The notes under the pieces were generated by a model, which was given only the letters and a program-made list of their open reading frames with translations, ran no database searches and was not told where the DNA came from. The position numbers and the translations under genes were made by a program. This document shows positions 13,629 through 20,932 of a stretch of 42,676 nucleotides of DNA, one piece after another. This DNA comes from CAYHPY01 sp964358485 (GTDB taxonomy: Bacteria; Elusimicrobiota; Elusimicrobia; UBA1565; UBA9628): the NCBI GenBank assembly GCA_964358485.1, contig CAYHPY010000026.1:1-42676 (forward strand), in the 5' to 3' direction. Position 1 is the first letter of the stretch. Each line of letters starts with the position of its first letter.

Positions 13629-13699
13629 GCCCCGAGAGGGAATCGAACCCCCATCTTCTCCTTAGGACGGAGTAGCTCTATCCATTGAGCTATCGGGGC
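13629..13699 (-). tRNA. tRNA-Arg with anticodon CCT
   Basis: Read on the minus strand, the 71 bases fold as acceptor GCCCCGA/TCGGGGC, D-arm GCTC-GAGC, an anticodon arm with loop GTCCTAA (anticodon CCT, decoding AGG) and a T-arm GGGGG-TTCGATT-CCCTC. The anticodon is at plus positions 13664-13666. CCA is not encoded; the discriminator base is A at 13628. The outer pair of the anticodon stem (A-A) is a mismatch. Confidence 0.92.
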
Positions 13700-13702
13700 T
13701 TG

Positions 13703-13727
13703 GGCCAGCCGGCTTGACCGGCTGGCC
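13703..13727. repeat. 10-bp perfect inverted repeat next to the tRNA 5' end
   Basis: GGCCAGCCGG (13703-13712) and CCGGCTGGCC (13718-13727) around a CTTGA loop. It lies just upstream of the tRNA on the minus strand and could end transcription from the upstream operon, though no T-run follows. The remaining spacer to 13812 also holds GCTATCGGGGC (13754-13764), a copy of the tRNA 5' end. Confidence 0.6.
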
Positions 13728-13762
13728 TAAGCCCCCGTAGCGTACGAAACCGAGGCTATCGG

Positions 13763-13785
13763 GGCGAATGACTCTATTTTACAAA
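13763..13785. repeat. 23-base imperfect direct repeat, copy 1, flanking a nucleotidyltransferase cassette
   Basis: GGCGAATGAC, two variable bases, TATTTT, one variable base and CAAA match the copy at 14699-14721 at 20 of 23 positions. The two copies enclose the gene pair 13813-14629. Confidence 0.7.
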
Positions 13786-13812
13786 GATCGCGAGCCCCAC
13801 ACCACAAACAGT

Positions 13813-14328
13813 CTATTTTCGCGTCTGTGGTGCAAAGCCGTGTTTCGAAAGAACTGCCCGTTCGAGCGGCTGCAGGTGGACGCAGAATCGCACGGGGCTC
13901 GCAATGCGGACATTTATACCCCTCTCTCGCACCGTGATCGAGTCTTTGAGCAGCATGTCCATGAACCTGAGAGGGATGGCCTTCAATCCGAGCGGCGGCA
14001 CGGGCCACGCGCTCTCGTCGCCGCGTCCTCTTTCCGGAGTCAGGAACTCGAGTTTGAGTTCGGGATGTTCGAAAAAGGTCGAGCCAATATTCGTCGAGGC
14101 GCTCCGGAATCCGAGATTCTTGAGCCGCTCAGCCAAGTTGACGGCTTCCCGCCGCGGGTAGGGCCTAGGGACAAGAAAGTCGATGTCCTGCGTTCGAAGC
14201 GGCAGCTTGCGGACGCCGAGATGCCGTTGGTACAGCAGGAAGGACCAGCTGCCCACCAACTCGACGCCGTCCTTCCACAGGCCGGCCTCCTCAAAGGCGC
14301 CCAGGATGTTCTCGAATAAATCGGGCAA
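13813..14328 (-). CDS. nucleotidyltransferase-fold protein (putative toxin)
   Basis: The product has 171 residues. The motif ELVGSWSFLLYQRHLGVRKL, then LRTQDIDFLVPRPYPRR, contains a GSW element and the DxD pair (DID) of the minimal nucleotidyltransferase fold, with a longer insert between them than in AbiEii. The C-terminal region (PLRFMDMLLKDSITVRERGI, NVRIASPVRFCVHLQPLERA) resembles the part where related proteins continue with a K-L---RR helix; here the protein ends early (FAPQTRK), so the C-terminus may be shortened. I take the TTG at 14328 as start, four bases after the upstream stop and preceded by GAGAGG. It forms an operon with the 98-residue DUF6788-like gene. Confidence 0.7.
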   Translation of the reverse strand: MPDLFENILGAFEEAGLWKDGVELVGSWSFLLYQRHLGVRKLPLRTQDIDFLVPRPYPRREAVNLAERLKNLGFRSASTNIGSTFFEHPELKLEFLTPERGRGDESAWPVPPLGLKAIPLRFMDMLLKDSITVRERGINVRIASPVRFCVHLQPLERAVLSKHGFAPQTRK

Positions 14329-14332
14329 TTCT

Positions 14333-14629
14333 TCAGCCTCTCTTCACTATGCGCAGGAGACGGAGGTTTCGTTCGACCTCCCTGAGCTGCCGTCGGAGCA
14401 GCCGGCGTTCTTTTATTGCCTCCTCGAGTCCTTCTGGCGGCTTCTTTCCCAGATACTTGGAAAGGACCCGGTTGCCTCGCCGCAGTTTTAAGTAGTAGTA
14501 ATCTTGCCGGCCGAGGCGCCGGTGAAGGATGCTTCCTTCGGGCAACTTTGAAAGACGCGCTTTTAGACGGCGTTCGAGGCCGCGGTAGTAGCTGACGTTT
14601 TCTCCAAGAACGCTCTGCAGGCTTGCCAT
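14333..14629 (-). CDS. DUF6788-like basic coiled-coil protein, putative antitoxin
   Basis: The 98-residue, very basic protein has a central strand element GSILHRRLGRQDYYYLKLRR, then GNRVLSKYLG, which matches the pattern GSI--R---G--YYYLK-R-G-KV-SKYLG of DUF6788-like proteins, followed by a coiled coil (LEEAIKERRLLRRQLREVER). Such proteins are often encoded before nucleotidyltransferases and are assumed to be the antitoxin or DNA-binding part. The start ATG at 14629 lies five bases after a TAAGAT box. A 13-bp inverted repeat around the promoter is the probable operator. Confidence 0.72.
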   Translation of the reverse strand: MASLQSVLGENVSYYRGLERRLKARLSKLPEGSILHRRLGRQDYYYLKLRRGNRVLSKYLGKKPPEGLEEAIKERRLLRRQLREVERNLRLLRIVKRG

Positions 14630-14634
14630 GCTTA

Positions 14635-14678
14635 ATCTTACACCACAAACATTAAAAAGTCAATATTGTGGTGTAAGA
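14635..14678 (-). promoter_or_regulatory. leaderless promoter and 13-bp inverted-repeat operator of the DUF6788/nucleotidyltransferase operon
   Basis: On the minus strand TTGACT (14663-14658), 17 bases, TAAGAT (14640-14635) and five bases lead to the ATG at 14629. TCTTACACCACAA (14636-14648) is repeated inverted at 14666-14678, so the arms cover the -10 box and the region just before the -35 box. The core ACACCACAAACA recurs at 13799-13810. Confidence 0.75.
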
Positions 14679-14698
14679 GTGGGGGGGGGATTTTGGGA

Positions 14699-14721
14699 GG
14701 CGAATGACCATATTTTGCAAA
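14699..14721. repeat. 23-base imperfect direct repeat, copy 2
   Basis: Second copy of the repeat at 13763-13785 (20 of 23 bases identical, same orientation). No gene is seen between 14679 and 14795 beyond this. Confidence 0.7.
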
Positions 14722-14795
14722 CAAAGACCTCCCTGTTCCGGGGGCGAGTCGTCAAATATAACACATAACCCCCGTATCCGCCCGGAAACGCCCGT

Positions 14796-15854
14796 TCAGT
14801 GTCGGTGGTGGGTGTCCGGCCAGTGGACGTGCGCGTGGGTCGTCTCAGCGTGCGTGTGATGGTGCTCGTGCCTCGGCGCGTCCAAGTGAGGCGCTTGGTG
14901 CCCGTGCGCGTGATGCTCGTCGTCATGCGCGTGCGGGTGCCGATGCGCGAGGGGCTCGTGGGTGTGGGCGTGGCCGTGGCGCTCGCGGCTCAAGATAAAT
15001 AGACCCGCGGCGATGCTTCCGGCGGCCCACCAATGCACGACGGCGGGACGCTCTCCAAGCAGGGCCACCGAGGCCAGGGCCCCGAATAGCGGCGCGGCCG
15101 AGAAATAGACCGCCGCGCGCGCCGAACCAAGGGCCCGGAGCGCCTCGATAAACAACACCAGGCTCAGGCCGTAGCAGACGGCCCCGAGGGCCAAGCCCCC
15201 GGCCGCTTGGCCAAGCCCGAAGGCTCCCTGGCCGAGGGCAATGGCCAGGGCGAGGTTGAACGAGCCTCCGACGATCCCTTTTAGCGCGGCGAGCGCGGTC
15301 GATGAGATTTCATCGATATCCCGTGTCAGGTTGTTGTCGATCCCCCACAGGACGCAGGCGGCCGCGGCTAGGAGCCCCGCGGTCGAGAACGCGCCGCCGC
15401 CGGAATCGAGCGTCAGGGCCAGCGCCCCGGCCAGGACGAAGCTCTGGGAGAGCCATACGCGCGCCCCGACGTGCTCCTTGAAGACGAGCCAGGCGATAAT
15501 CGTGGTGGCCGTCGTCTCCAGGTTGAGCAGCAACGAGACCTCGAACGCGGAAGCTCTTTGGACGGCGTAGATCAGGCAGATGGGCGCGAGGATTCCCCCG
15601 GCCGCGACGGCGCCCGCCACCTTGAGCCGATGGCCCGGGGAAAGCCCGCCAAGCTCGCGCGTCAGCCGGCGTCCCTGATAAAGCAGGAGCAGTTCCAGCC
15701 CGATGAACGCGCCCAGGTAGAGCAATCCCGCCAGGAAGATTGGAGACGAATCGCCCAAGATCAGTTTGGCCAGAGGCGGCGACAGGCCGAACAAGACGGC
15801 CGAAGCCAGGGCCGACCCGGGCCCGGGGCGGAGAATGCCCGACGCCTTCTTCAT
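14796..15854 (-). CDS. EamA/DMT-family transporter with a histidine-rich C-terminal tail
   Basis: The 352-residue protein has about ten membrane helices in two EamA repeats (ALASAVLFGLSPPLAKLILG, VSLLLNLETTATTIIAWLVF, ALAALKGIVGGSFNLALAIA, AAPLFGALASVALLGERPAV). From about residue 292 a tail of roughly 60 residues follows, packed with His (HGHAHTHEPLAHRHPHAHDD, HHAHGHQ, HEHHHTHAETTHAHVHWPDT). Such tails bind Zn, Ni, Co or Cu ions. Members of this superfamily move small metabolites; the tail and operon suggest metal export or buffering, which is an inference. The start ATG at 15854 overlaps the czcA stop (ATGA), so it is the last gene of the metal operon. The frame opens at 15902 but that part is inside czcA. 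Confidence 0.85.
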   Translation of the reverse strand: MKKASGILRPGPGSALASAVLFGLSPPLAKLILGDSSPIFLAGLLYLGAFIGLELLLLYQGRRLTRELGGLSPGHRLKVAGAVAAGGILAPICLIYAVQRASAFEVSLLLNLETTATTIIAWLVFKEHVGARVWLSQSFVLAGALALTLDSGGGAFSTAGLLAAAACVLWGIDNNLTRDIDEISSTALAALKGIVGGSFNLALAIALGQGAFGLGQAAGGLALGAVCYGLSLVLFIEALRALGSARAAVYFSAAPLFGALASVALLGERPAVVHWWAAGSIAAGLFILSRERHGHAHTHEPLAHRHPHAHDDEHHAHGHQAPHLDAPRHEHHHTHAETTHAHVHWPDTHHRH

Positions 15855-18800
15855 CGTCCCGGTTCCGCCTCCTCTTCTTCTTCCCGGCGCCCCACGGACC
15901 ATTGATAGATGATCGGAAGCACGACCAGGGTCAGCAGGGTGGAGGTCAGAATGCCTCCGATCACGACCGTCGCCAGCGGCCTCTGGACCTCGGCTCCGAT
16001 CCCGGTATTGAGGGCCATGGGCACAAATCCCAGGCTGGCCACGAGCGCGGTCATGATCACGGGACGCAATCGGACCAGGGCGCCTTCCCGCGCCGCCTCA
16101 AGCGGCGAGGCTCCCTTGGCCCGCAGTTGGTTGAAAAAAGTCACGAGGACCATGCCGTTCAGGATCGCGATGCCCATGAGCGCGATGAATCCCACCGCGG
16201 CCGAGACGCTCAGCGGGATGCCCCTGAGGGCGAGCGAGAATATCCCGCCCGTCATCGCCAAGGGAATGGTGATAAAGACCAGCAGGGCCTGCCGGAGGCT
16301 CTCGAAGGCCTGCCAGAGGATGATGAGAATCGTCAATAGGATCAGGGGCACGATCAGGGCCAATCGCCTGCGGGCCCGCTCCAGGTTCTTGAACTGGCCG
16401 CCCCAGCTGAGGGTGTAGCCTTCCGGAAGCTTAAGGTTCTCCGAAATGGCCCGGCGCGCCTCCGAGACGAAGCCGGCGATGTCCCGCCCGGATAGGAACA
16501 CCGCCACGGCCGCGTAGCGCTGCGAGAAGTCATGCGAGATGGTCGTGACCTCGTCCGTGGTCTGAAAGCCCGCGACCTTGTGCAAGGGGATGCTTCCCCC
16601 GTCGATGCCCACCGGCAGGGACTTGATCGTTTCGACGTCCTCCCGCTGTTTTTCCGCCACCCTGAGCACGATCGGGAATCGCCATTGTTGTTCGTAGAAG
16701 CTGCCCACTTCCATGCCGGCCATGGCGGCCTCCAGAAGATCGTTGACCTGGTGGATGTTCAAGCCGTAGCGGGCGATGGCCGAATAATCGAGCCGGGCGC
16801 TGAGGACCGGGCTTTTGCGCAGGGCGGTCAAGGCGTCCATTTCCACCTCTGAGGCTCCCGGGATTTTCTCCAAGATGGGAATGGCCTTTTCGATGAGATC
16901 AGTCAGCACCCCCAGATCCTTGCCGTAAATGCGCAGAGTCACGTCGGCGCGGCTGCCCTCGAGAATCTCGCTGACGCGCATCTCGATGGGCTGATTCTCG
17001 CTGATCTCCTGGCTGGGAGCGTCGCGTTCGAGGGCCTCTTTGATGGCCCCGTAGAGCTCTTTCTTGGTCCGCCGCCGGCCGTCGGTCCCGAGGGGCCACT
17101 GGGAAAGATCCCTTTTGAGGATCACGAAGGTGTCCGACAGGTGGACCCCCATCGCGTCCATCGCGGCTTCGGCCGTCCCGACGCGTGAGTAGACGGTCTC
17201 CACCTCCGGAAACTTCGCGATCACCCGGTCGCTCGCCATCTGCGTCCGGATGGAAGCGTCCACCCCGATGTCCGAGGACCGGGTCAGGTTGATGACGAAA
17301 TCTCCCTCGTCCAAAGGCGGCATGAAGTCCGCGCCCATGCGGCCATACGCGAGCAAGGCAAGGGCCATCAGGACGGCGGCGGGGGCCAAGGCGGCGAGCG
17401 GGCGCCGGAGGCTGAAGTCCAAGACGGGCTCGTAAAGCCTCCTCAGGAGCAAGAACACCCGGGTCTCCGCCCGCGCTCCGATCTTCGGGGGGCGCAGGAC
17501 GATGTAGCCGAGGACGGGCACCAAGAGCACCGCCACCAGGAGCGAGGCGCCCAAGGCCATGAGCACGGTGACGGCCATGGGATGGTAGAGCTTGCCCTCG
17601 ATCCCCTCCAAGGACAGGATGGGCACGTAGACCAGCATGATGATCAAAAGGCCCAGACACACCGGCTTGACGACTTCCACGGCGGAGTCCAGGATCAGGG
17701 ACAATCGGCGTTCCGGGGAGAGCTCCCCGGGATGCTCCTCCAGACGCCGGAGCGCGTTCTCGATCATCACGACGGCCCCGTCTACCAGCAGGCCGAAGTC
17801 GATGGCCCCCAAGCTCATGAGGTTGGCGGAAAGCCCCAACCACCGCATGCCGACGGCCCCGAAGAGCATGGAGAGCGGGATGGCCAAAGAGACGAGCAGG
17901 GCCGCCCGGACGTTGCCCAGGATCACGAGGAGGATGACGACGATCAACGCCGCCCCTTCGGCGAGGCTCTTGGCCACGGTCTTGAGGGTGGCGTTGACCA
18001 GAGTGCTCCGGCTGTAGACGAGTTTGACCCGCACGTCGGGGGGCAGGGGGGCTCCCTGGAGCGCTTCCTCCGCGTCCATGGCCACCTGCCGGGAATTGGC
18101 TCCGGCCAGCATCAAGACAAATCCCAACACCGTCTGCTCGCCGTTGTAGGTCGCTCCGCCGACCCGCTGGGAATAGCCCTCGCGCACGTCCGCCACCTCG
18201 GACAGGGCCACGGGCTTGCCGCGCACGTCCAGCTTGACCGGAATGCCGCGGATCTCCTCGAGGTTCTCCACGCGGCCGGAGGTCCTGACGATCACCTGCT
18301 TGCCCTGGGGCTGGATGTAGCCGCCCCCGAAGTTTTCCCCCAACGCCTTCAGGCGTTCTCCGACGGCCTCGATGGTGAGGCCGTGGCGTTCCAGCCTGTT
18401 GGGATGGACGTCGATGTGGATCTCCTTCTGGTAGCCTCCGATGGAGTCCACCCCCGCCACGTTCTTGACCGAGCGTTTAATGTAGGGCGCGATGACGAAG
18501 TCGTGGATCGTCCGAAGGTAGAGCAGGCGTTCTTTTTCCGGCTTAAGAGCCAGGGGGCTTCCGGGCCTGGCCGTCACCACGTACATGGCCACCTCGCCCA
18601 AGCCCGTCGTGATGGGCGCAAGCGCCGGAGAAAGCCCCCCGGGAAGCTCGCCCCGGACGCTCTGAAGCCTCTCGGCGACCTGCTGGCGCGCCCAGTAGAT
18701 GTCGGTCCCGTCCTCGAAATTGATGACCACCTGGGAGAGGCCGTACTTGGAGAGCGAGCGCACTTCCTTCACCCGGGCGATGCCGCTCATCTCGGTCTCG

Positions 18801-19003
18801 ATGGGGAAGGTGACGGTCTTCTCGATCTGCTCCGGATCCAGGGCCTTGGTGTCCGTGTTGACCATCACCTGCACCGGAGTGATGTCCGGGACCGCGTCCA
18901 CGGACATGCCGGAGACGGCGTACAACCCGAGGCCCGCGCCCAGGGTGAAGAAAAGAACGACCGTGGCCCTGTTCTTGAACGCCCACTCCAGAATGCGTGT
19001 CAT
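15851..19003 (-). CDS. czcA: CzcA-type heavy-metal efflux RND pump
   Basis: The 1050-residue inner-membrane pump uses the proton gradient to expel metal ions through a CzcC-type channel. Transmembrane helix 4 carries DFGLLVDGAVVMIEN, with Asp402, Asp408 and Glu415 in the same positions as the proton-relay residues of the CzcA type; this form points to divalent Zn/Co/Cd/Ni and not to the Cu/Ag CusA type. The N-terminus (RILEWAFKNRATVVLFFTLG, then VDAVPDITPVQVMVNT) and the two periplasmic porter halves (to about 335 and from about 560) are complete, and the C-terminal helices are intact. The start ATG at 19003 has GGAG seven bases upstream. It lies 64 bases after czcC and overlaps the EamA gene by four bases. 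No adaptor gene accompanies it. Confidence 0.95.
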   Translation of the reverse strand: MTRILEWAFKNRATVVLFFTLGAGLGLYAVSGMSVDAVPDITPVQVMVNTDTKALDPEQIEKTVTFPIETEMSGIARVKEVRSLSKYGLSQVVINFEDGTDIYWARQQVAERLQSVRGELPGGLSPALAPITTGLGEVAMYVVTARPGSPLALKPEKERLLYLRTIHDFVIAPYIKRSVKNVAGVDSIGGYQKEIHIDVHPNRLERHGLTIEAVGERLKALGENFGGGYIQPQGKQVIVRTSGRVENLEEIRGIPVKLDVRGKPVALSEVADVREGYSQRVGGATYNGEQTVLGFVLMLAGANSRQVAMDAEEALQGAPLPPDVRVKLVYSRSTLVNATLKTVAKSLAEGAALIVVILLVILGNVRAALLVSLAIPLSMLFGAVGMRWLGLSANLMSLGAIDFGLLVDGAVVMIENALRRLEEHPGELSPERRLSLILDSAVEVVKPVCLGLLIIMLVYVPILSLEGIEGKLYHPMAVTVLMALGASLLVAVLLVPVLGYIVLRPPKIGARAETRVFLLLRRLYEPVLDFSLRRPLAALAPAAVLMALALLAYGRMGADFMPPLDEGDFVINLTRSSDIGVDASIRTQMASDRVIAKFPEVETVYSRVGTAEAAMDAMGVHLSDTFVILKRDLSQWPLGTDGRRRTKKELYGAIKEALERDAPSQEISENQPIEMRVSEILEGSRADVTLRIYGKDLGVLTDLIEKAIPILEKIPGASEVEMDALTALRKSPVLSARLDYSAIARYGLNIHQVNDLLEAAMAGMEVGSFYEQQWRFPIVLRVAEKQREDVETIKSLPVGIDGGSIPLHKVAGFQTTDEVTTISHDFSQRYAAVAVFLSGRDIAGFVSEARRAISENLKLPEGYTLSWGGQFKNLERARRRLALIVPLILLTILIILWQAFESLRQALLVFITIPLAMTGGIFSLALRGIPLSVSAAVGFIALMGIAILNGMVLVTFFNQLRAKGASPLEAAREGALVRLRPVIMTALVASLGFVPMALNTGIGAEVQRPLATVVIGGILTSTLLTLVVLPIIYQWSVGRREEEEEAEPGR

Positions 19004-19067
19004 GTCATTTCTCCTAGATGTTTTCAGCTTCCTCGGCACATCTGTGTCGGGTCCGAAGGATCCCGAC

Positions 19068-20360
19068 CTAGAACGAACCGAGCCGGGCCAGCGCGTCCTG
19101 CTCGCCGGCGGCGATGAAGAGCTCGGCGGCCTTGGCCGCCAGGTCCAGTTGCGCGTCGAGGACGCGCCCGTAGGTCTCCGCCGCCGAATCGTCCAACTCC
19201 AGGAAGGTCAAAAGGTCCACCTGTCCCTTGCGAAAGCCCTCCTCGGCCTCCTGGAGCTGAGCCTCCAGTTCGGGGAGGATGCTCTGCGGGTACTTGGCGA
19301 TGACCCGGCGCGCCGCCTCGTACTCCACGAGGGCGCGGGGAATCTCGGCCTTGAGCCTGGCCTGGGCAAAGCCCAGCAATCGCTCCTCGGCCAGGCGCTT
19401 TTGCTCCGCGCTCCTGATCCCGGACCGGTTGCGGTTCCAAGCGGGCAACGCGAGGCTCAAACCCAGGCCGAAGTTCCTTTCCATTTCGGCGAGCCGGCCT
19501 TGGTCGTAGGAGGCGATCAACGACGGGTCCGGCAGGCCCTCCCGGGAGGCCAAGGTCCTTTCCAATCCGGCGCTCTGAACGACGAGCCTTTGGACGCGAA
19601 GATCGGGGTTGTTCTCCAGGCCGCGGGCCAGCCACTCTTTCTCGTCGAGGCCGGTGGCTCCCGCGAACCAGGGGACTTCGATGTCCGGATATTTCCCCGG
19701 CTCAAGCGGCACGAACGCTTTCAATTTCTCCAACGAGGCTTTGAAGCCCGCTTGGTTTTGGATCGCGTCGGAGGCGATGATCTTCAGCCGGTTCTGGACG
19801 ATGCGGCTTTCGGCCTTGCGCTGGGGCGTCGGGAACGCGCGCCCCGCCAGGTAAGCCTGGATGAGATCGAAGCGCTGCTGGCGCTTCTCCACGAAGGCGG
19901 CTTTGCGGCGGTCGGCGGCGTACTCGTAGGCCAGTTGGACGACGCTCAAGGTGACCGATAGCCGGGAGGCACGGCGCTGGACCCGCCAGGATTCGGATTC
20001 GAGGTCCAGGAGGCCGCCCCGCAGGCCGGGCTTTCCGAGCAACGGCAGAGGCTGCGCCAGGGCCAACTCGTAGCGCGGACCGCTGACCTCAGCTTCCCTC
20101 CGGCGGCCGACCTGGAAGTCCAGGGAAGACCCCTGCCACACGCGGGCTTGCGCGGCGGAAAGGCGTTTCTCCTCGATGCGGGCGTCCTGCGAGCCGAGAA
20201 TCTGGGTGTTTTGAATCGCAAGGTCGACAAGTTTCGCGAGAGTAAATTTTTCCTCCGGGAGCGGGGACGCGGGCTGTCCCAGCGCTTGCTGGGCGCACAG
20301 GAGGGCGGGGAGGCAGAGCGCGATCCTCCCTGACCGGATGCGGCGTGCATAATCAAACAT
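19068..20360 (-). CDS. czcC: CzcC/TolC-type outer-membrane efflux channel protein
   Basis: The product has 430 residues. A signal peptide (about 1-28: RIALCLPALLCAQQALG) is followed by the twofold repeat of long alpha-helices of TolC-type proteins: FTLAKLVDLAIQNTQILGSQ and ARIEEKRLSAAQARVWQG in the first half, EWLARGLENNPDLRVQRLVV in the second, then LAEERLLGFAQARLKAEIPR and LEAQLQEAEEGFRKGQVDLL with TFLEL near the end. This -EGF--G--dlLtfLEl block is a hallmark of the metal-efflux (CzcC/CusC-like) group. It forms the trimeric exit duct with an RND pump. The ATG at 20360 has AGGAG five bases ahead; the open frame upstream to 20420 has no such support. Confidence 0.9.
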   Translation of the reverse strand: MFDYARRIRSGRIALCLPALLCAQQALGQPASPLPEEKFTLAKLVDLAIQNTQILGSQDARIEEKRLSAAQARVWQGSSLDFQVGRRREAEVSGPRYELALAQPLPLLGKPGLRGGLLDLESESWRVQRRASRLSVTLSVVQLAYEYAADRRKAAFVEKRQQRFDLIQAYLAGRAFPTPQRKAESRIVQNRLKIIASDAIQNQAGFKASLEKLKAFVPLEPGKYPDIEVPWFAGATGLDEKEWLARGLENNPDLRVQRLVVQSAGLERTLASREGLPDPSLIASYDQGRLAEMERNFGLGLSLALPAWNRNRSGIRSAEQKRLAEERLLGFAQARLKAEIPRALVEYEAARRVIAKYPQSILPELEAQLQEAEEGFRKGQVDLLTFLELDDSAAETYGRVLDAQLDLAAKAAELFIAAGEQDALARLGSF

Positions 20361-20444
20361 GAGTTCTCCTTTGATGGCATTGGGCGAAATGGAGCGACGG
20401 TCTAGGAAAAAGAAGACCAAGGGCGGCGAAAAAATTCCGCCGCG

Positions 20445-20837
20445 TTAGGCGGGAGGCGCCCGGTCGGCGGGCTTGCGCGAGAGAAGCAGGCGGGGCGGCT
20501 GAAGCGAAGGTCCAGTGTCGGCAAGTCCGGCAAGGGCCGACGCGAAGCCGTCAAGAGAGGGGGCCGCGAAAAAATTGACGAGCGATCTTCGGCCGGTCTG
20601 GACCGGGTCGAGCGATGGGGCGTTGGTGAGCGTCGCGGGGGTTGCCTGGGCTTGATGGAACTCATGGCGGTGGGAGTCCCCCTCATGCTCGTGACCGGTC
20701 GTCGCGCCCTCGTGGCCGTGGTGGTGGGCGTCCGAAATCGCGTGGATGGCGGTCAGCATCAGGGCGGGTCCGAACGGGCCCGACAGAACCAGGGCGAGGG
20801 CGCAACCGCCCGCGAGAGTTTTTAGGGTGGCCTTCAT
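20445..20837 (-). CDS. histidine-rich periplasmic protein, first gene of the metal operon
   Basis: The 130-residue protein begins with a hydrophobic segment (residues 6-29, TLAGGCALALVLSGPFGPAL), a signal peptide or anchor, followed by a His-rich stretch: SDAHHHGHEGATTGHEHEGD, then SHRHEFHQ. It should bind metal ions in the periplasm. The rest (to residue 130) is of low complexity with an RKPADRAPPA end. Small His-rich secreted proteins often open czc-type operons, where they buffer or sense metal. It lies 84 bases before czcC. A TAGACT box 11 bases before the ATG could be the -10 element; a good -35 box is missing at normal spacing, as is common for activator-dependent promoters. Confidence 0.75.
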   Translation of the reverse strand: MKATLKTLAGGCALALVLSGPFGPALMLTAIHAISDAHHHGHEGATTGHEHEGDSHRHEFHQAQATPATLTNAPSLDPVQTGRRSLVNFFAAPSLDGFASALAGLADTGPSLQPPRLLLSRKPADRAPPA

Positions 20838-20920
20838 GCGGAAAGTTAAGTCTAGCAGAATGTCCGCCGCGTTTCCCAGCTCCCTCCCTCCGACTGATCG
20901 CGCGGCCCCTCCTCTCTTTA

Positions 20921-20926
20921 TATAAT
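20921..20926 (+). promoter_or_regulatory. -10 box of the SDR gene, leaderless layout
   Basis: A perfect TATAAT ends six bases before the ATG at 20933. The -35 position (around 20897-20903) shows only a weak GATCGC. Confidence 0.6.
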
Positions 20927-20932
20927 CCCCCC

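Noticed and set aside
13727..14008. 93-codon minus-strand frame next to the tRNA, and a similar one at 14660-14926, both reading CKI-SFA
   Set aside because: The shared peptide comes from the 23-base direct repeat, not from a common gene; the first overlaps the nucleotidyltransferase gene in another frame.
18699..19961. Long plus-strand frames opposite czcA, czcC and the AAA gene
   Set aside because: Mirror frames of strong genes in GC-rich DNA, with no start signals and no protein similarity.
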